DNA of 64,000 nucleotides, taken from the NCBI GenBank assembly GCA_951812805.1, contig CATOSZ010000018.1, positions 1-64,000 on the forward strand, given 5' to 3'. The position numbers and the translations under genes were made by a program. The notes beneath the pieces are model-generated. The model searched no databases. It was not told the origin of the DNA and saw only the letters and a program-made list of their open reading frames with translations. Shown piece after piece: positions 16,161 through 27,033 of this stretch. The DNA is from an uncultured Alphaproteobacteria bacterium. Its GTDB lineage: Bacteria; Pseudomonadota; Alphaproteobacteria; GCA-2731375. How positions within the stretch are numbered: the first letter of the stretch is position 1; each line of letters starts with the position of its first letter.

Positions 16161-17248
16161 AGATCCAGCGTATCGAGACGTTTGCCCGGCCCGAGGTCGC
16201 GCTGGTCCGCGTCACCGCCGAGGACGGCCTGCAGGGCTGGGGCCAGGTTGCGCCCTATCACGCCGACCTGACGGCCGCGGTGCTGCACCGCCAGGTGGCG
16301 CCGCACGCCCTCGGCCAGCCGGCGGACGATCTGATGGGCCTGGAGACCCGGATCCTGGAGGCCGAGTACAAGTTCCCGGGCTCCCACGTCTGCCGCGCGC
16401 TCGGCGGCCTGGACACCGCGCTCTGGGATCTCGCCGGCAAGCGGGCCGGCAAGTCGGTCTGCGAGCTGCTCGACGGCACGCCCCGCCCGGTACCGGTCTA
16501 CGGTTCCTCCATGCGCCGGGACATCGGCCCCGTGGACGAGGGCGAGCGCCTGCGACGGCTGGCCGGCGAGCAGGGCTACCGCGCCTTCAAGTTCCGCATC
16601 GGCGTCGAATGCGGCCATGACGGCGACGCCTGGCCCGGCCGCACCGAGGCGATCGTGCCCGCCGTGCGCCGCGCGCTCGGCGACGATTGTCACCTGATGG
16701 TCGACGCCAATAGCTGCTACACCCCCGCCAAGGCGATCCAGGTCGCGGAGCTACTGGCCGAGCACGGCATCGCCCACTACGAGGAGCCCTGCCCCTATTG
16801 GGAGCTGGAATGGACCGCCCAGGTCCGCGAGGCGGTGCCGATGGACGTCACCGGGGGCGAACAGGACTGCATGATGGGCCAGTGGCGGCGCATGCTCTCT
16901 CTTCCGGCGGTCGACATCGCCCAGCCGGACGTCTGCTACATCGGCGGCCTGACCCGCACGATCCGTGTCTTCGACATGGCCGCGGCGGCGGGCCTGCCCT
17001 GCATCCCCCATTCCGCCAACCACACGCTGGTCACGGTCTTCTCCCTCCACCTGATGGGCGCCCATCCCAACGCCGGCCCGCATGTCGAGTTCTCGATCGA
17101 GGACGACCCCTGGGCCCGGGGCATCTATGAACCGGTCCTGATCGCGCGCGACGGCAAGGTGCAGATCCCCGACGGCCCGGGCTGGGGCGTGGAGATCGCC
17201 GAGGACTGGCTGGCCGGCGCATCCTACGCGGAAAGCGTGCTGGAATAA
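16157..17248 (+). CDS. Mandelate racemase/muconate lactonizing enzyme family protein
   Basis: This 363-aa enolase-superfamily enzyme has a capping domain in residues ~1-115 and a barrel after it. The base motif is FKFRIGVE (K-x-R) near residue 142. The three metal ligands appear in MVDANSCY (Asp), HYEEPCPYWE (Glu) and TGGEQD (Glu), and a catalytic His in PHSANHT. The pattern matches the mandelate racemase subgroup (acid-sugar dehydratases or racemases). The GTG start, coupled to tauD, is chosen because VKIQRIETF aligns with the usual N-terminus. It is the last gene of the operon. Confidence 0.87.
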   Translation: MKIQRIETFARPEVALVRVTAEDGLQGWGQVAPYHADLTAAVLHRQVAPHALGQPADDLMGLETRILEAEYKFPGSHVCRALGGLDTALWDLAGKRAGKSVCELLDGTPRPVPVYGSSMRRDIGPVDEGERLRRLAGEQGYRAFKFRIGVECGHDGDAWPGRTEAIVPAVRRALGDDCHLMVDANSCYTPAKAIQVAELLAEHGIAHYEEPCPYWELEWTAQVREAVPMDVTGGEQDCMMGQWRRMLSLPAVDIAQPDVCYIGGLTRTIRVFDMAAAAGLPCIPHSANHTLVTVFSLHLMGAHPNAGPHVEFSIEDDPWARGIYEPVLIARDGKVQIPDGPGWGVEIAEDWLAGASYAESVLE

Positions 17249-17343
17249 CCGCGCGCCGACAATTACTTGCAAAGAACAAGTCTTTCTGACAAATTGCTTT
17301 CGATCTGCAAGCAATTCCGAGTACCCTCGATGGACCGCCGCCC

Positions 17344-18231
17344 ATGAACCGCGCGATGACCACGGCCGACTGGGCGTTGCTGCTGACGGCGGCGCTGCTT
17401 CTCGGCAGTACGTTTCTCTTCCTCAACATCGCCATCCGGGAGATCACGCCGCTCACCTCGGCGGCGCTGCGCACGCTGATCGCGGCGCCGATCTGCTGGG
17501 GCTTGATGCGGGCGTTCGGCGTCCGCCTGCCGTGCACGCGGGAGGGCTGGGTGGCGCTCGCCTGGCTGGGCCTGCTGACCGGCGCCATCCCCTTCGGTGC
17601 GATTTCCTGGGGCCAGCAGCATATCGAAAGCGGCATGGGCGGCATCCTGTTCGGCACCATGCCGATCCTGACCGTCGTGCTGGCGCCGCTGTTCCTCGCC
17701 GAAGAAAGCTTCACCCGCCGGCGCCTGGCGGGCGGGGCGGCGGGTTTCGTCGGCATCGTCCTGCTGGTGGGCCCTTCGGTGCTGGCCAACGCGAGCACCC
17801 AGGTCCTCGGCATCGCCGTCACCTTTCTCGCCCCGCTGAGCCACACCCTCGGCGCCATCTACGCCCGCCGGCAAAGCGGCCTGACCCCGCCCGCCATGGC
17901 CACCGGCCAGATGGTCTTCGGCGCGGTGATCCTGGTGCCGCTCGCCTTCGCGTTCGAAGCGCCGCTCGACCTCAGCCCAAGTCCGGCGGCGATCGGCGCC
18001 ATCCTGGTCGCGGGCGTTTTCTGCACCGCGATCGCCATGAGCCTCTATTTCGTCGTGGTCCGCCGGATCGGCGCTACCCGCAGCACGCTGATCCCGCTGT
18101 TCTTCCCCGTCGTCGCCGTGGTCCTCGGCACCGTGCTGCTGGGCGAGCGGTTGCCGCTCGAAGCCTTTGTCGGGCTGGCGTTGATTCTGGCCGGCGCGAT
18201 CGCCGTCAGTGGCCGTACGCCAGGCGCCTGA
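17344..18231 (+). CDS. DMT superfamily transporter (EamA family)
   Basis: This 295-aa inner-membrane protein has ten predicted hydrophobic helices in two EamA repeats; each repeat ends near an LL-GE-type segment (LFLAEE; LLGERLPLEAFVG). The family exports amino acids and other metabolites. It starts with ATG 95 bp after the enolase-superfamily gene, in the same direction. It could serve that pathway or be independent. The intergenic sequence is AT-rich. Confidence 0.88.
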   Translation: MNRAMTTADWALLLTAALLLGSTFLFLNIAIREITPLTSAALRTLIAAPICWGLMRAFGVRLPCTREGWVALAWLGLLTGAIPFGAISWGQQHIESGMGGILFGTMPILTVVLAPLFLAEESFTRRRLAGGAAGFVGIVLLVGPSVLANASTQVLGIAVTFLAPLSHTLGAIYARRQSGLTPPAMATGQMVFGAVILVPLAFAFEAPLDLSPSPAAIGAILVAGVFCTAIAMSLYFVVVRRIGATRSTLIPLFFPVVAVVLGTVLLGERLPLEAFVGLALILAGAIAVSGRTPGA

Positions 18232-18266
18232 AAATCGAGGATGCGGAGAAGATCATCGAATTGGCG

Positions 18267-18295
18267 TTGAGTTTTGCCGCGAAGGCGCGTATATG
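18267..18295 (+). promoter_or_regulatory. Sigma-70 type promoter for rplY
   Basis: TTGAGT and TATATG are separated by 17 bp. They lie 83-111 bp upstream of the L25 start, in the only sizeable gap before that gene. Confidence 0.5.
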
Positions 18296-18377
18296 GTCGC
18301 CGCCGAATTCATGACGGCGCGATGCCGCCGGACCGGACATATGGCCGGACGGCAACCCGTCGGTTAGGGAGATAGTG

Positions 18378-19046
18378 ATGAGCGACATCAGCGAGATCCA
18401 CGTCGAGGGCCGCGAGGGCACCGGCAAGGGCGTCGCGCGCCAGCTGCGCCGCGACGGGCGGGTTCCGGCCGTCGTCTACGGCCTGGACATGGCGCCGCGC
18501 GCGCTGTCCATCAACCAGCGCGAGCTGGAGGCGGAGTTGAACCGGGGCGGGTTCATGAACCGGCTCTATAACCTGCGCCTCGACGATCTGGTGCAGCGGG
18601 TGCTGCCGAAGGACATCCAGTTTCACGTGGTTTCCGATGCGCCGATCCATGTCGACTTCCTGCGCCTCTCGGAAGATGCGGAGATCACCATCGCCGTGCC
18701 GGTCGTCTTCGTGAACGAGGAAGAAAGCCCGGGCCTGCGCCAGGGCGGCGTGCTGAACGTGGTGCGCTACGAGGTCGAGGTGAACGTCCGCGCCGACGCG
18801 ATCCCGGAGAACATCGAGGTCGACCTCACCGGCCTGGATCTGGGCGACAGCCTGCACATCTCCGCCGTGACCCTGCCCGAGGGCGCGACCCCGGCCATCA
18901 CCGACCGTGACTTCACCATCGCCACCGTCGCCGCACCGAGTGTCCAGGAAGAAGAGACCGAAGGCGACGAAGAGGGTGTCGAGGGCGAGACGCCGGAGGG
19001 CGAGGGCGCCGAGGGCGAGGCCGAGGGCGAAGCGTCGAACGAGTAG
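18378..19046 (+). CDS. rplY: 50S ribosomal protein L25/general stress protein Ctc
   Basis: This 222-aa two-domain (TL5/Ctc) L25 binds 5S rRNA. The N-terminal L25 domain (residues ~1-95) has [24 protein letters not shown]. The C-terminal beta domain continues to about residue 190, with [18 protein letters not shown]. The final ~30 residues are a highly acidic Glu/Gly tail, typical of alphaproteobacterial Ctc proteins. The ATG follows TTAGGGAGATAGTG; an in-frame GTG directly before it is less likely. The pth gene follows 7 bp downstream, the usual pairing in this group. Confidence 0.93.
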   Translation: MSDISEIHVEGREGTGKGVARQLRRDGRVPAVVYGLDMAPRALSINQRELEAELNRGGFMNRLYNLRLDDLVQRVLPKDIQFHVVSDAPIHVDFLRLSEDAEITIAVPVVFVNEEESPGLRQGGVLNVVRYEVEVNVRADAIPENIEVDLTGLDLGDSLHISAVTLPEGATPAITDRDFTIATVAAPSVQEEETEGDEEGVEGETPEGEGAEGEAEGEASNE

Positions 19047-19053
19047 TCAGACG

Positions 19054-19686
19054 GTGCTGCTGCTGGTCGGCTTGGGCAATCCGGGCGCGGACTATGCGCG
19101 GAACCGGCACAATATCGGCTTCATGGCGCTCGACGTGCTGGCCGAGCGCCATGGCTTCACCCCCTGGCGTCGCCGCTTCCAGGGCCAGGTCGCCGAGGGG
19201 CGGCTCGGCCCGGAGAAGGCGCTGGCGCTGAAGCCGACCACCTATATGAACGAATCGGGCCGTGCCGTCGGCGAGGCGGCCCGCTTCTACAAGATCGAAG
19301 CCCCCGACATTGTCGTGTTGCACGACGAGATCGACCTGGCGCCCGGCAAGTTGCGCATGAAGACGGGCGGCGGGCATGCCGGTCACAACGGCCTGCGCTC
19401 GATCCATGCCCATGTCGGGGCCGATTATCGCCGGATCCGCCTCGGTGTCGGGCATCCGGGCGACAAGAACCGGGTCAAGAATTTCGTCCTGAAGGACTTC
19501 GGCAAGGCCGACCAGGACTGGCTGCCCGATCTGCTGGACGCCATGGCCGAGGCCGCGCCGCTGCTCGTGCGCGGCGATGACGCCGGCTTCGCCAGCAAGG
19601 TTGCGCTGATCCGCAACCCGCCCGAACACAAGCCGAAACCGAAACCAAAGCCGACACCGACGCCCGGGACCGACCCGGCCGCCTGA
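19054..19686 (+). CDS. pth: Peptidyl-tRNA hydrolase
   Basis: This 210-aa Pth cleaves peptidyl-tRNA released from stalled ribosomes. Signatures are [20 protein letters not shown] (catalytic His in RHNIG), [30 protein letters not shown] (catalytic Asp) and GHNGLRSI. The GTG start is the only initiator just ahead of [10 protein letters not shown] and lies 8 nt after the rplY stop. The C-terminus has a Lys-Pro/Thr-Pro repeat tail of about 20 residues after the enzyme fold. Confidence 0.95.
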   Translation: MLLLVGLGNPGADYARNRHNIGFMALDVLAERHGFTPWRRRFQGQVAEGRLGPEKALALKPTTYMNESGRAVGEAARFYKIEAPDIVVLHDEIDLAPGKLRMKTGGGHAGHNGLRSIHAHVGADYRRIRLGVGHPGDKNRVKNFVLKDFGKADQDWLPDLLDAMAEAAPLLVRGDDAGFASKVALIRNPPEHKPKPKPKPTPTPGTDPAA

Positions 19687-19707
19687 ACCCCGCAAAGGAG
19701 CCAGCCC

Positions 19708-20301
19708 ATGATCGAAGCGACCGTACTGACCGACCGCTTCGAGCGGGCGCTGGTCTATACCGCCCAGGTGCACGGCGGACAGCTGCGCAAGGGCACCGGC
19801 ACGCCCTATCTCTCCCATCTTCTGGCCGTCGCGGCGACGGTGCTGGAATATGGCGGCGACGAGGACACGGCGATCGGTGCCCTGCTGCACGACGCGGCGG
19901 AAGACCAGGGCGGACGGCCCCGCCTCGCCGACATCCAGGCCCGCTTCGGTGCGCGCGTCGGCGCCATCGTCGAGGCCTGCTCCGACAGCCTGGAAGAAAG
20001 CGGCGTGGCGAAACCGCCGTGGGCGGCGCGCAAGGAAGCCTATATCGCCCATCTCGGCGAGAAGGACGCCGCGACGCTGCTGGTCTCCCTCGCCGACAAG
20101 GCGCATAACGCCCGCGCCATCCTGCGCGACGCTTCGAAAGACGACCCGGGCGCGGCGGTCTGGGGCCGCTTCAGCCAGCCGCGCGGGAAGACGCTCTGGT
20201 ACTACGAAAGCCTGGCCGCCCGTTTCGCCGAGCTGTTGCCGGGCCAACTGGCGGAAGAGTTCGCGGAGACGGTCCGGGCGCTGCGTGCGGCACCGCACTG
20301 A
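19708..20301 (+). CDS. HD-domain protein related to RelA/SpoT hydrolase domain
   Basis: This 197-aa single-domain protein has the HD metal-binding layout: the first His in TPYLSHLLAVA, HD in GALLHDAAEDQGG (about residues 58-70) and a late Asp in LVSLADKAHNARAILRD. This matches the stand-alone SpoT-like/MESH1 hydrolase fold, which removes pyrophosphate from (p)ppGpp or other nucleotides. There is no synthetase or TGS domain. AAAGGAG precedes the ATG, which is 21 bp after pth. The role could be ppGpp breakdown, but related proteins act on other nucleotides. Confidence 0.8.
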   Translation: MIEATVLTDRFERALVYTAQVHGGQLRKGTGTPYLSHLLAVAATVLEYGGDEDTAIGALLHDAAEDQGGRPRLADIQARFGARVGAIVEACSDSLEESGVAKPPWAARKEAYIAHLGEKDAATLLVSLADKAHNARAILRDASKDDPGAAVWGRFSQPRGKTLWYYESLAARFAELLPGQLAEEFAETVRALRAAPH

Positions 20302-20373
20302 GGTCCACTCGCTTGACAGCCGACGGCGCGCGGGCAAAGTGGCGCCGATGGCGGCTTCAGCGGGAGGACGGGC

Positions 20374-21423
20374 ATGAAGGGCGTGGTGTTTCTGGGTGAG
20401 CGGAAGCTCGCCCTGCAGGAGTTTCCCGATCCGACCCCGGGACCGGACGACGTGATCCTGGAGATCAAGGCCTCCGGCATGTGCGGCACCGACCTGAAGG
20501 CCTACCGCGAGCCCTTCGTGCCGGGCGTCGTGCGCGGCGGCATCAAGCGGTCCGAGACGCCGGTCATCGCCGGGCACGAGCCTTGCGGTGTGGTCGTCGA
20601 GGTCGGCGCCAACGTCTCCGAACGGCGCGCCCGCGTCGGCCAGCGGGTGATGGACCACCACTATCAGGGCTGCGGCGTCTGCCGGCATTGTGAGACCGGC
20701 TGGCGGCAGATGTGCGTCGACGGCGCCATCGTCTTCGGCTCCGTCGATCACGGCGCACACGCCCCCTAAATGCGGGTGCCGGCCGCCACTCTGGTACCAC
20801 TGCCCGACGACCTGAGCTTCGAGACCGGTGCGGCGATCTCCTGCGGTACCGGCACCGCCTACGGTGCGCTTCGCCGCCTCGAGCTGTACGGCGATGAGAC
20901 CATCGCCATCTTCGGCCAGGGCCCCGTCGGCCTCTCGGCGACGCAGCTGGCGCACGCCATGGGCGCGCGGGTCATCGCGCTGGATATCTCGGAGAGCCGG
21001 CGACAGATGGCCCTCGACCTCGGTGCCGAGGTGGCGATCGATCCCGCGGCCGACGACGCGGTCGAGGCGATCCGCACGCTGACCCGGGGCGAGGGGGCGG
21101 AGAAGACCCTCGACTGTTCCTCCTCGCCCGAGGCCCGCGCCCAGGCGGTACGGGCGACCCGGGCCTGGGGGGCCTGCTGCTATGTCGGCGAGGGCGGTGA
21201 GGTCACCCTCGAGGTGAGCCCCGACCTGTTGCGCCGGCAGGTGACGTTGATGGGATCGTGGACCTTTTCCACCGTCGGCCAGGCGGATTGCGCCCGCTTC
21301 GTCGCCGAGCGCGGGATCGACGTCGACCGCCTGTTCACCGAACGCTGGCGCCTCGACCAGGCGGAAGAGGCCTATACGCTGTTCGACCGGCAGCAGACCG
21401 GCAAGGGCGTCTTCACGCCGTGA
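20374..21423 (+). pseudogene. Zinc-dependent alcohol dehydrogenase split by an in-frame TAA
   Basis: Read through, this is one 349-codon MDR-family dehydrogenase. The catalytic zinc region is GMCGTDLKAYRE and GHEPCGVVVEVG, the structural zinc site is CGVCRHCETGWRQMC, and the NAD-binding fold starts FGQGPVGLSATQLA. Codon 132 (20767-20769) is TAA, right after DHGAHAP, and is followed immediately by ATG in the same frame. Relatives usually have a Tyr or Lys there, so one base change explains it. Either the gene is inactivated, or two peptides of 131 and 217 residues are made and associate. The stop overlaps the next gene's GTG. Confidence 0.75.
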
Positions 21424-22100
21424 TCGACAAGCGGGTATCGGGGGTGGCGGCCGCGCTGGCGGGCCTGGAAACCGGCGCGCGGGTGATGGTCAACGGCTTC
21501 GGCGGGGCCGGCTTGCCGATCGCCTTGGTCAAGGGCCTCGGCGCCGGCGGCGCGGGCGGGTTGACGATCATCGCCAACACGCTGCGCATGATCGAAAGCC
21601 ATGCGCCGGAGCTGTTCACCGAGCGCCGGGTCACCGGCGCCATCGCCAGCGCGGCGCGCAGCCGGGGCGAGGGCACGGCGATCTTCGAACAGCAGATCTT
21701 CGACGGCGCCCTGGCCTGCGAGCTGGTCCCCCAAGGCAGCTTCGTCGAGCGGATCCGCGCCGGCGGTGCGGGCATTCCCGCCTTCTATACGCCGACCGGG
21801 GTCGGCACCGAGCTGGCCGAGGGCCGCGAGCTGCGCGAATTCGACGGCCGCCCTTGTGTGCTGGAGACGGCGATCCGGGCGGATTTTGCGCTGCTGCGCG
21901 CCGATCGGGCCGACCGCTGGGGCAACGTCGCCTGTGCGGGCAGCCAGCTGAACTTCGCCCACGCGATGGCGAGCGCGGCGACGGTGACCGTGGTCGAGGT
22001 GCACGAGATCAGCGCCGAAGCGCTGCCGCCGCACGGTATCGACATTCCCGGCATCTTCGTCCAGCGCATTGTCGAGATCCCGCGGGAGGATAGCGCATGA
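21420..22100 (+). CDS. CoA-transferase subunit A (3-oxoacid CoA-transferase type)
   Basis: This 226-aa family I CoA-transferase alpha subunit has the CoA-binding glycine motif VNGFGGAGLPIALVKGL (residues ~22-38) and later segments IPAFYTPTGVGT and RADRWGNVA. It pairs with the beta subunit downstream to move CoA between succinyl- or acetyl-CoA and an oxoacid. The GTG start overlaps the dehydrogenase stop (GTGA), so translation depends on ribosomes leaving that reading frame; the upstream TAA may therefore lower its expression. Confidence 0.88.
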   Translation: MIDKRVSGVAAALAGLETGARVMVNGFGGAGLPIALVKGLGAGGAGGLTIIANTLRMIESHAPELFTERRVTGAIASAARSRGEGTAIFEQQIFDGALACELVPQGSFVERIRAGGAGIPAFYTPTGVGTELAEGRELREFDGRPCVLETAIRADFALLRADRADRWGNVACAGSQLNFAHAMASAATVTVVEVHEISAEALPPHGIDIPGIFVQRIVEIPREDSA

Positions 22101-22771
22101 CCGACAGGCTTTCCCGCCGGCAGATCGCCTGGCGCGCCGCCCGCGACCTGGCCGACGGCGCCTATGTCAACCTCGGCCTTGGCATGCCGGTGCTGGTCTC
22201 CGACCATGCGCCGGTGGGGCGCGAGATCATGTTTCATTCGGAGAACGGCATCGTCGGCGTGGGCCCGGTGGCGGATGCGGGCGCGGCCGATCCCGATCTC
22301 ACCGATGCGGGCAGCCGCCTGGTGACGTTGGCGCCGGGTGCGGCATTGGTCGACTCGGCCGAGGCCTTCGCGATGATCCGGGGCGGCCATGTCGACGTCA
22401 CCCTGCTCGGCGGTTTCCAGGTCTCGGCGGCGGGCGACCTCGCCAATTGGGATTCGCGCAGCCGGGTGAAGGGGCGCCTGGTCGGCGGCGCCATGGACCT
22501 GGCGGTCGGCGCCAAATCGGTCCGCGTGCTGATGGCGCACACGACGCGCGAGGGTGACGCCCGCCTGGTCGAACGCTGCGATCTGCCGCTCACCGCGCTT
22601 TCGGCCGTGGACCGGGTCTACACCGATCTCGCCGTCGTCGACGTCACGGCGTCCGGCTTCCTGGTGCGCGAGATGATCGCCGGCCTCGACGCCGCCGCCC
22701 TGCGAGCCGTCACCGCCGCCCCGCTCGAATTCGCGGACGACGTCGCGATATTGGCGCCGCCCGTGCTTTGA
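22097..22771 (+). CDS. CoA-transferase subunit B (3-oxoacid CoA-transferase type)
   Basis: This 224-aa beta subunit carries the active-site SENG motif in FHSENGIVGVGP (about residues 51-62), whose Glu forms the covalent CoA thioester. GLGMP and LGGFQVS segments match beta subunits such as ScoB/PcaJ. The ATG overlaps the A-subunit stop by 4 nt. Candidates for the carboxylic acid are acetoacetate, 3-oxoadipate or a related oxoacid; the linked dehydrogenase suggests the acid is made from a hydroxy acid. Confidence 0.88.
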   Translation: MTDRLSRRQIAWRAARDLADGAYVNLGLGMPVLVSDHAPVGREIMFHSENGIVGVGPVADAGAADPDLTDAGSRLVTLAPGAALVDSAEAFAMIRGGHVDVTLLGGFQVSAAGDLANWDSRSRVKGRLVGGAMDLAVGAKSVRVLMAHTTREGDARLVERCDLPLTALSAVDRVYTDLAVVDVTASGFLVREMIAGLDAAALRAVTAAPLEFADDVAILAPPVL

Positions 22772-22816
22772 ACTTCCGCGGCAGACCCGCTCGAAACGGC
22801 CCGCGGTCGTGGCGCG

Positions 22817-23872
22817 TTATTCTACGAGCGAGGCCAGCACGACATCGGTGAAGACGCCGACCGGCAGGCGCCAGGCGTCGGCAGCGTTGTAGTTGCCGGC
22901 GGTGACGACGAGGGAGAGGCCGAGGCCGGGGGCCGCGACGAGGCGCTGGCCGCCGTTGCCGAAGGCGCCGTACCAAGGCCGGCCCGAGCGTGAGAAGTGG
23001 CCGATCCACCATTGGTAGCCATATTCGATCCGACGCTCGACCGCCACGTGCTCTTCGGCCACGACATGGGGCGTGAGCATCGCCTCGATCCAGGCGGGCG
23101 GCAGCAGGTCGCGCTCACTCCCGCGGGCGCACTCGTTCACCAAACGGCCGATCCGGGCGAGGTCACGCGGGCGCATCCTGAGGCCCGAGGCCGCCGCGGC
23201 CTCGCCGTCGCTGCCGAGCGTCCAGGCCACGTCCTCGATGCCGAGCGGCGTGAACAGCCGGGCGCGGGCATAGTCGAGCAGCGCCATGCCGGTCCCGCGC
23301 GCGATCAGTTGCGCCAGCAGCGCCGTCGCCCCGCCGCAATAGCGCCATTCGGTCCCGGGAGCCGTCCGGCGAGGCCGCTCCAGGATGAAACGGCAGGTGT
23401 CGTCGGCCGCGTCCATCATCCGCTCGGCGTTGCGCGGGTCCGCATAGGACAGCGACTCGTCCCACTCGATGCCGAGCGTCATGGTGAGCGCATGGTGCAG
23501 GGTCATGGCGCGCCGTGCCTCATCGCCGACGAGGTCGGCGTACTCAGGAAAGGCATCGACCAGCGGCGTTTCCGGTGGCGGCACCCGGCCGTCCCCGAGC
23601 GCGATCCCGTAGAGCAGCGCGACGACGCTCTTCGAGACGGAGCGGACGTCGTGCAGGGTCTCCGGCCCGAAGGCGACAGCGCCGAGCGGCCGGCCCCAGC
23701 ACTCGTCCGGGCCTTCGAAATAGGCTTCCAGCAAGATGGCGTCGTCGCGGGCGACGACGACGCCGTGCAGGCCGGCCATCTCCGGCCGGGCCGCGAAGGC
23801 CTGCAGCCGCGCTGCCATCGCGCGATCGAAGCCGGCGTCTTCCGGCCGCGCATGGCGCCATTCCCAGTTCAT
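22817..23872 (-). CDS. Serine hydrolase, class C beta-lactamase family
   Basis: This 351-aa penicillin-binding/esterase-fold protein has the Ser-x-x-Lys motif in [13 protein letters not shown] (about residues 82-94) and the usual second-motif Tyr in WRYCGGAT, with Gly where beta-lactamases have Asn. [11 protein letters not shown] lies near the C-terminus in place of a KTG box. No signal peptide is visible, so it is probably a cytoplasmic esterase or amidase rather than a beta-lactamase. I chose the ATG at 23872; an upstream in-frame TTG at 23902 is possible. It is divergent from acs. Confidence 0.83.
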   Translation of the reverse strand: MNWEWRHARPEDAGFDRAMAARLQAFAARPEMAGLHGVVVARDDAILLEAYFEGPDECWGRPLGAVAFGPETLHDVRSVSKSVVALLYGIALGDGRVPPPETPLVDAFPEYADLVGDEARRAMTLHHALTMTLGIEWDESLSYADPRNAERMMDAADDTCRFILERPRRTAPGTEWRYCGGATALLAQLIARGTGMALLDYARARLFTPLGIEDVAWTLGSDGEAAAASGLRMRPRDLARIGRLVNECARGSERDLLPPAWIEAMLTPHVVAEEHVAVERRIEYGYQWWIGHFSRSGRPWYGAFGNGGQRLVAAPGLGLSLVVTAGNYNAADAWRLPVGVFTDVVLASLVE

Positions 23873-23979
23873 CTCCGCTGTCCCCCGCTCGGCTATGGAC
23901 AACGATCGTAGAGCATGTTTGTTTTCCAGGGGACAGGATTTCAGGGCGCCGGGCGCGCCCGGAGAGAGGGGTGAGGGCG

Positions 23980-25929
<1,950 letters not shown>

Positions 25930-26012
25930 AGGGGGGCGTGCCACCGCGCGTCTCGGGCCGATCGAGACGCGCCTCGGCCATTGATCTCGAAACGGCAGCC
26001 TGTCGGCAATTC

Positions 26013-26041
26013 TTGACGTTTGCGTTTCATGATCCTAGCTT
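26013..26041 (+). promoter_or_regulatory. Sigma-70 promoter of the Xre/RES toxin-antitoxin pair
   Basis: TTGACG and TAGCTT are 17 bp apart in a short AT-rich stretch, ending 30 bp before the antitoxin start. The -35 is strong and the -10 weak. Confidence 0.5.
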
Positions 26042-26048
26042 TATGAAA
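26025..26048. promoter_or_regulatory. Inverted repeat TTTCAT-N12-ATGAAA overlapping the TA promoter
   Basis: Perfect 6-bp arms flank 12 bp and span the -10 region. This is the expected place for autorepression by the Xre-type antitoxin or the antitoxin-toxin complex. Confidence 0.5.
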
Positions 26049-26071
26049 TCAAAATAGGAGTATGGAGAACG

Positions 26072-26410
26072 ATGTCCGGTGCAATCGCGAGCATCATCGA
26101 CGACCTCGAACACAGGGGCCGGCTCAAGGGCACCGACATCGCGAACATCGCCGACGTATCGGCGGCGACCGTATCCCGGTGGCGGACGGGGAAGGCGGTG
26201 CCGCATCCGCGCACGCAGCTGATCATCGCCGACCTGCGCTATGTCGTGGATCGACTGTCGGATCTCTATACCCCGGACGAAACAAGGGTATGGCTGCATG
26301 CCCGCAACGCGTTGTTGGACGGTGAACGTGCGATCGACCTGATCCATCAGAATCGAACGGAAGAGGTATTGTCCGCGATCGAGCGTCTCGACGCGGGAGC
26401 GTTCATCTGA
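26072..26410 (+). CDS. Antitoxin, Xre/MbcA/ParS family
   Basis: This 112-aa protein has an N-terminal helix-turn-helix (TDIANIADVSAATVSRWRTG, residues ~22-41) and a C-terminal toxin-binding region. The latter contains the family pattern DETRVWLHARNALLDGERAIDLI. It would bind DNA and neutralise the RES-domain toxin encoded 2 bp downstream. Base composition is lower in GC than the surroundings, which suggests acquisition. An AGGAG site lies about 15 nt upstream and GGAGAACG 8 nt upstream of the ATG. Confidence 0.88.
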   Translation: MSGAIASIIDDLEHRGRLKGTDIANIADVSAATVSRWRTGKAVPHPRTQLIIADLRYVVDRLSDLYTPDETRVWLHARNALLDGERAIDLIHQNRTEEVLSAIERLDAGAFI

Positions 26411-26412
26411 CC

Positions 26413-26982
26413 ATGCCCGGCCCTCGGCGTGCCCGTGATGTTGCACTGCTGGACGCTCTTGATGGCTTCGAATCGCAGGCCCTCGATCTCGAAGCCTGGC
26501 GAATTGCCCGTCTCGGAAGAAATCCGATACAAGGGCACAAGTCCGGCGGGCGCTGGGATCCACCGGATGGCTTCGATGTCCTCTATACCGCCCTGAATTG
26601 CGAAGGCGCCAAGGCGGAGATTTTTTTTCATTTGAACCGGGCGCCGGTATTTCCGTCGAGCCTGAGGTTTCTATTGCACAGATTGCGAGTCCGTACCGAG
26701 AGGACGTTGTCGATCCCCGATCTGGAAACCTTGAAACGGCTTGGTGTCGACACGGACCGATTCTCGGAAGTCGGCTACCGTGATGCGGTGTCCCGCACGC
26801 AGGAGATCGGCGACGCGGCCCACTTCATCGGCTATGATTCCCTTCTCGTCCCGAGCGCCCGCCATGCCGGTCGGAACCTGGTCGTGTTTACCGAAAGAGT
26901 CGATTTGAACAGGGATCTCGAAGTGATGGAGAGCGGCGAGGTCGACTGGGAAGCTTACCGGCGTGAAAACAACCCGCGCTGA
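26413..26982 (+). CDS. RES-domain toxin
   Basis: This 189-aa RES-family toxin is named for conserved Arg, Glu and Ser residues, visible as WRIARLG (Arg near residue 31), AKAEIFFHL (Glu) and YDSLLVPSARH (Ser). Characterised RES toxins deplete NAD+ by hydrolysis or phosphorolysis and arrest growth. It follows the Xre antitoxin by 2 bp, the standard order of this type II system. A poly-T run of eight (26623-26630) within the frame is a possible slippage site; the frame is intact here. Confidence 0.88.
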   Translation: MPGPRRARDVALLDALDGFESQALDLEAWRIARLGRNPIQGHKSGGRWDPPDGFDVLYTALNCEGAKAEIFFHLNRAPVFPSSLRFLLHRLRVRTERTLSIPDLETLKRLGVDTDRFSEVGYRDAVSRTQEIGDAAHFIGYDSLLVPSARHAGRNLVVFTERVDLNRDLEVMESGEVDWEAYRRENNPR

Positions 26983-27033
26983 AGTGACGCCGTTCCGAAA
27001 AACCTTTCACGGCCCGCCCCGGTACCGCGACTG

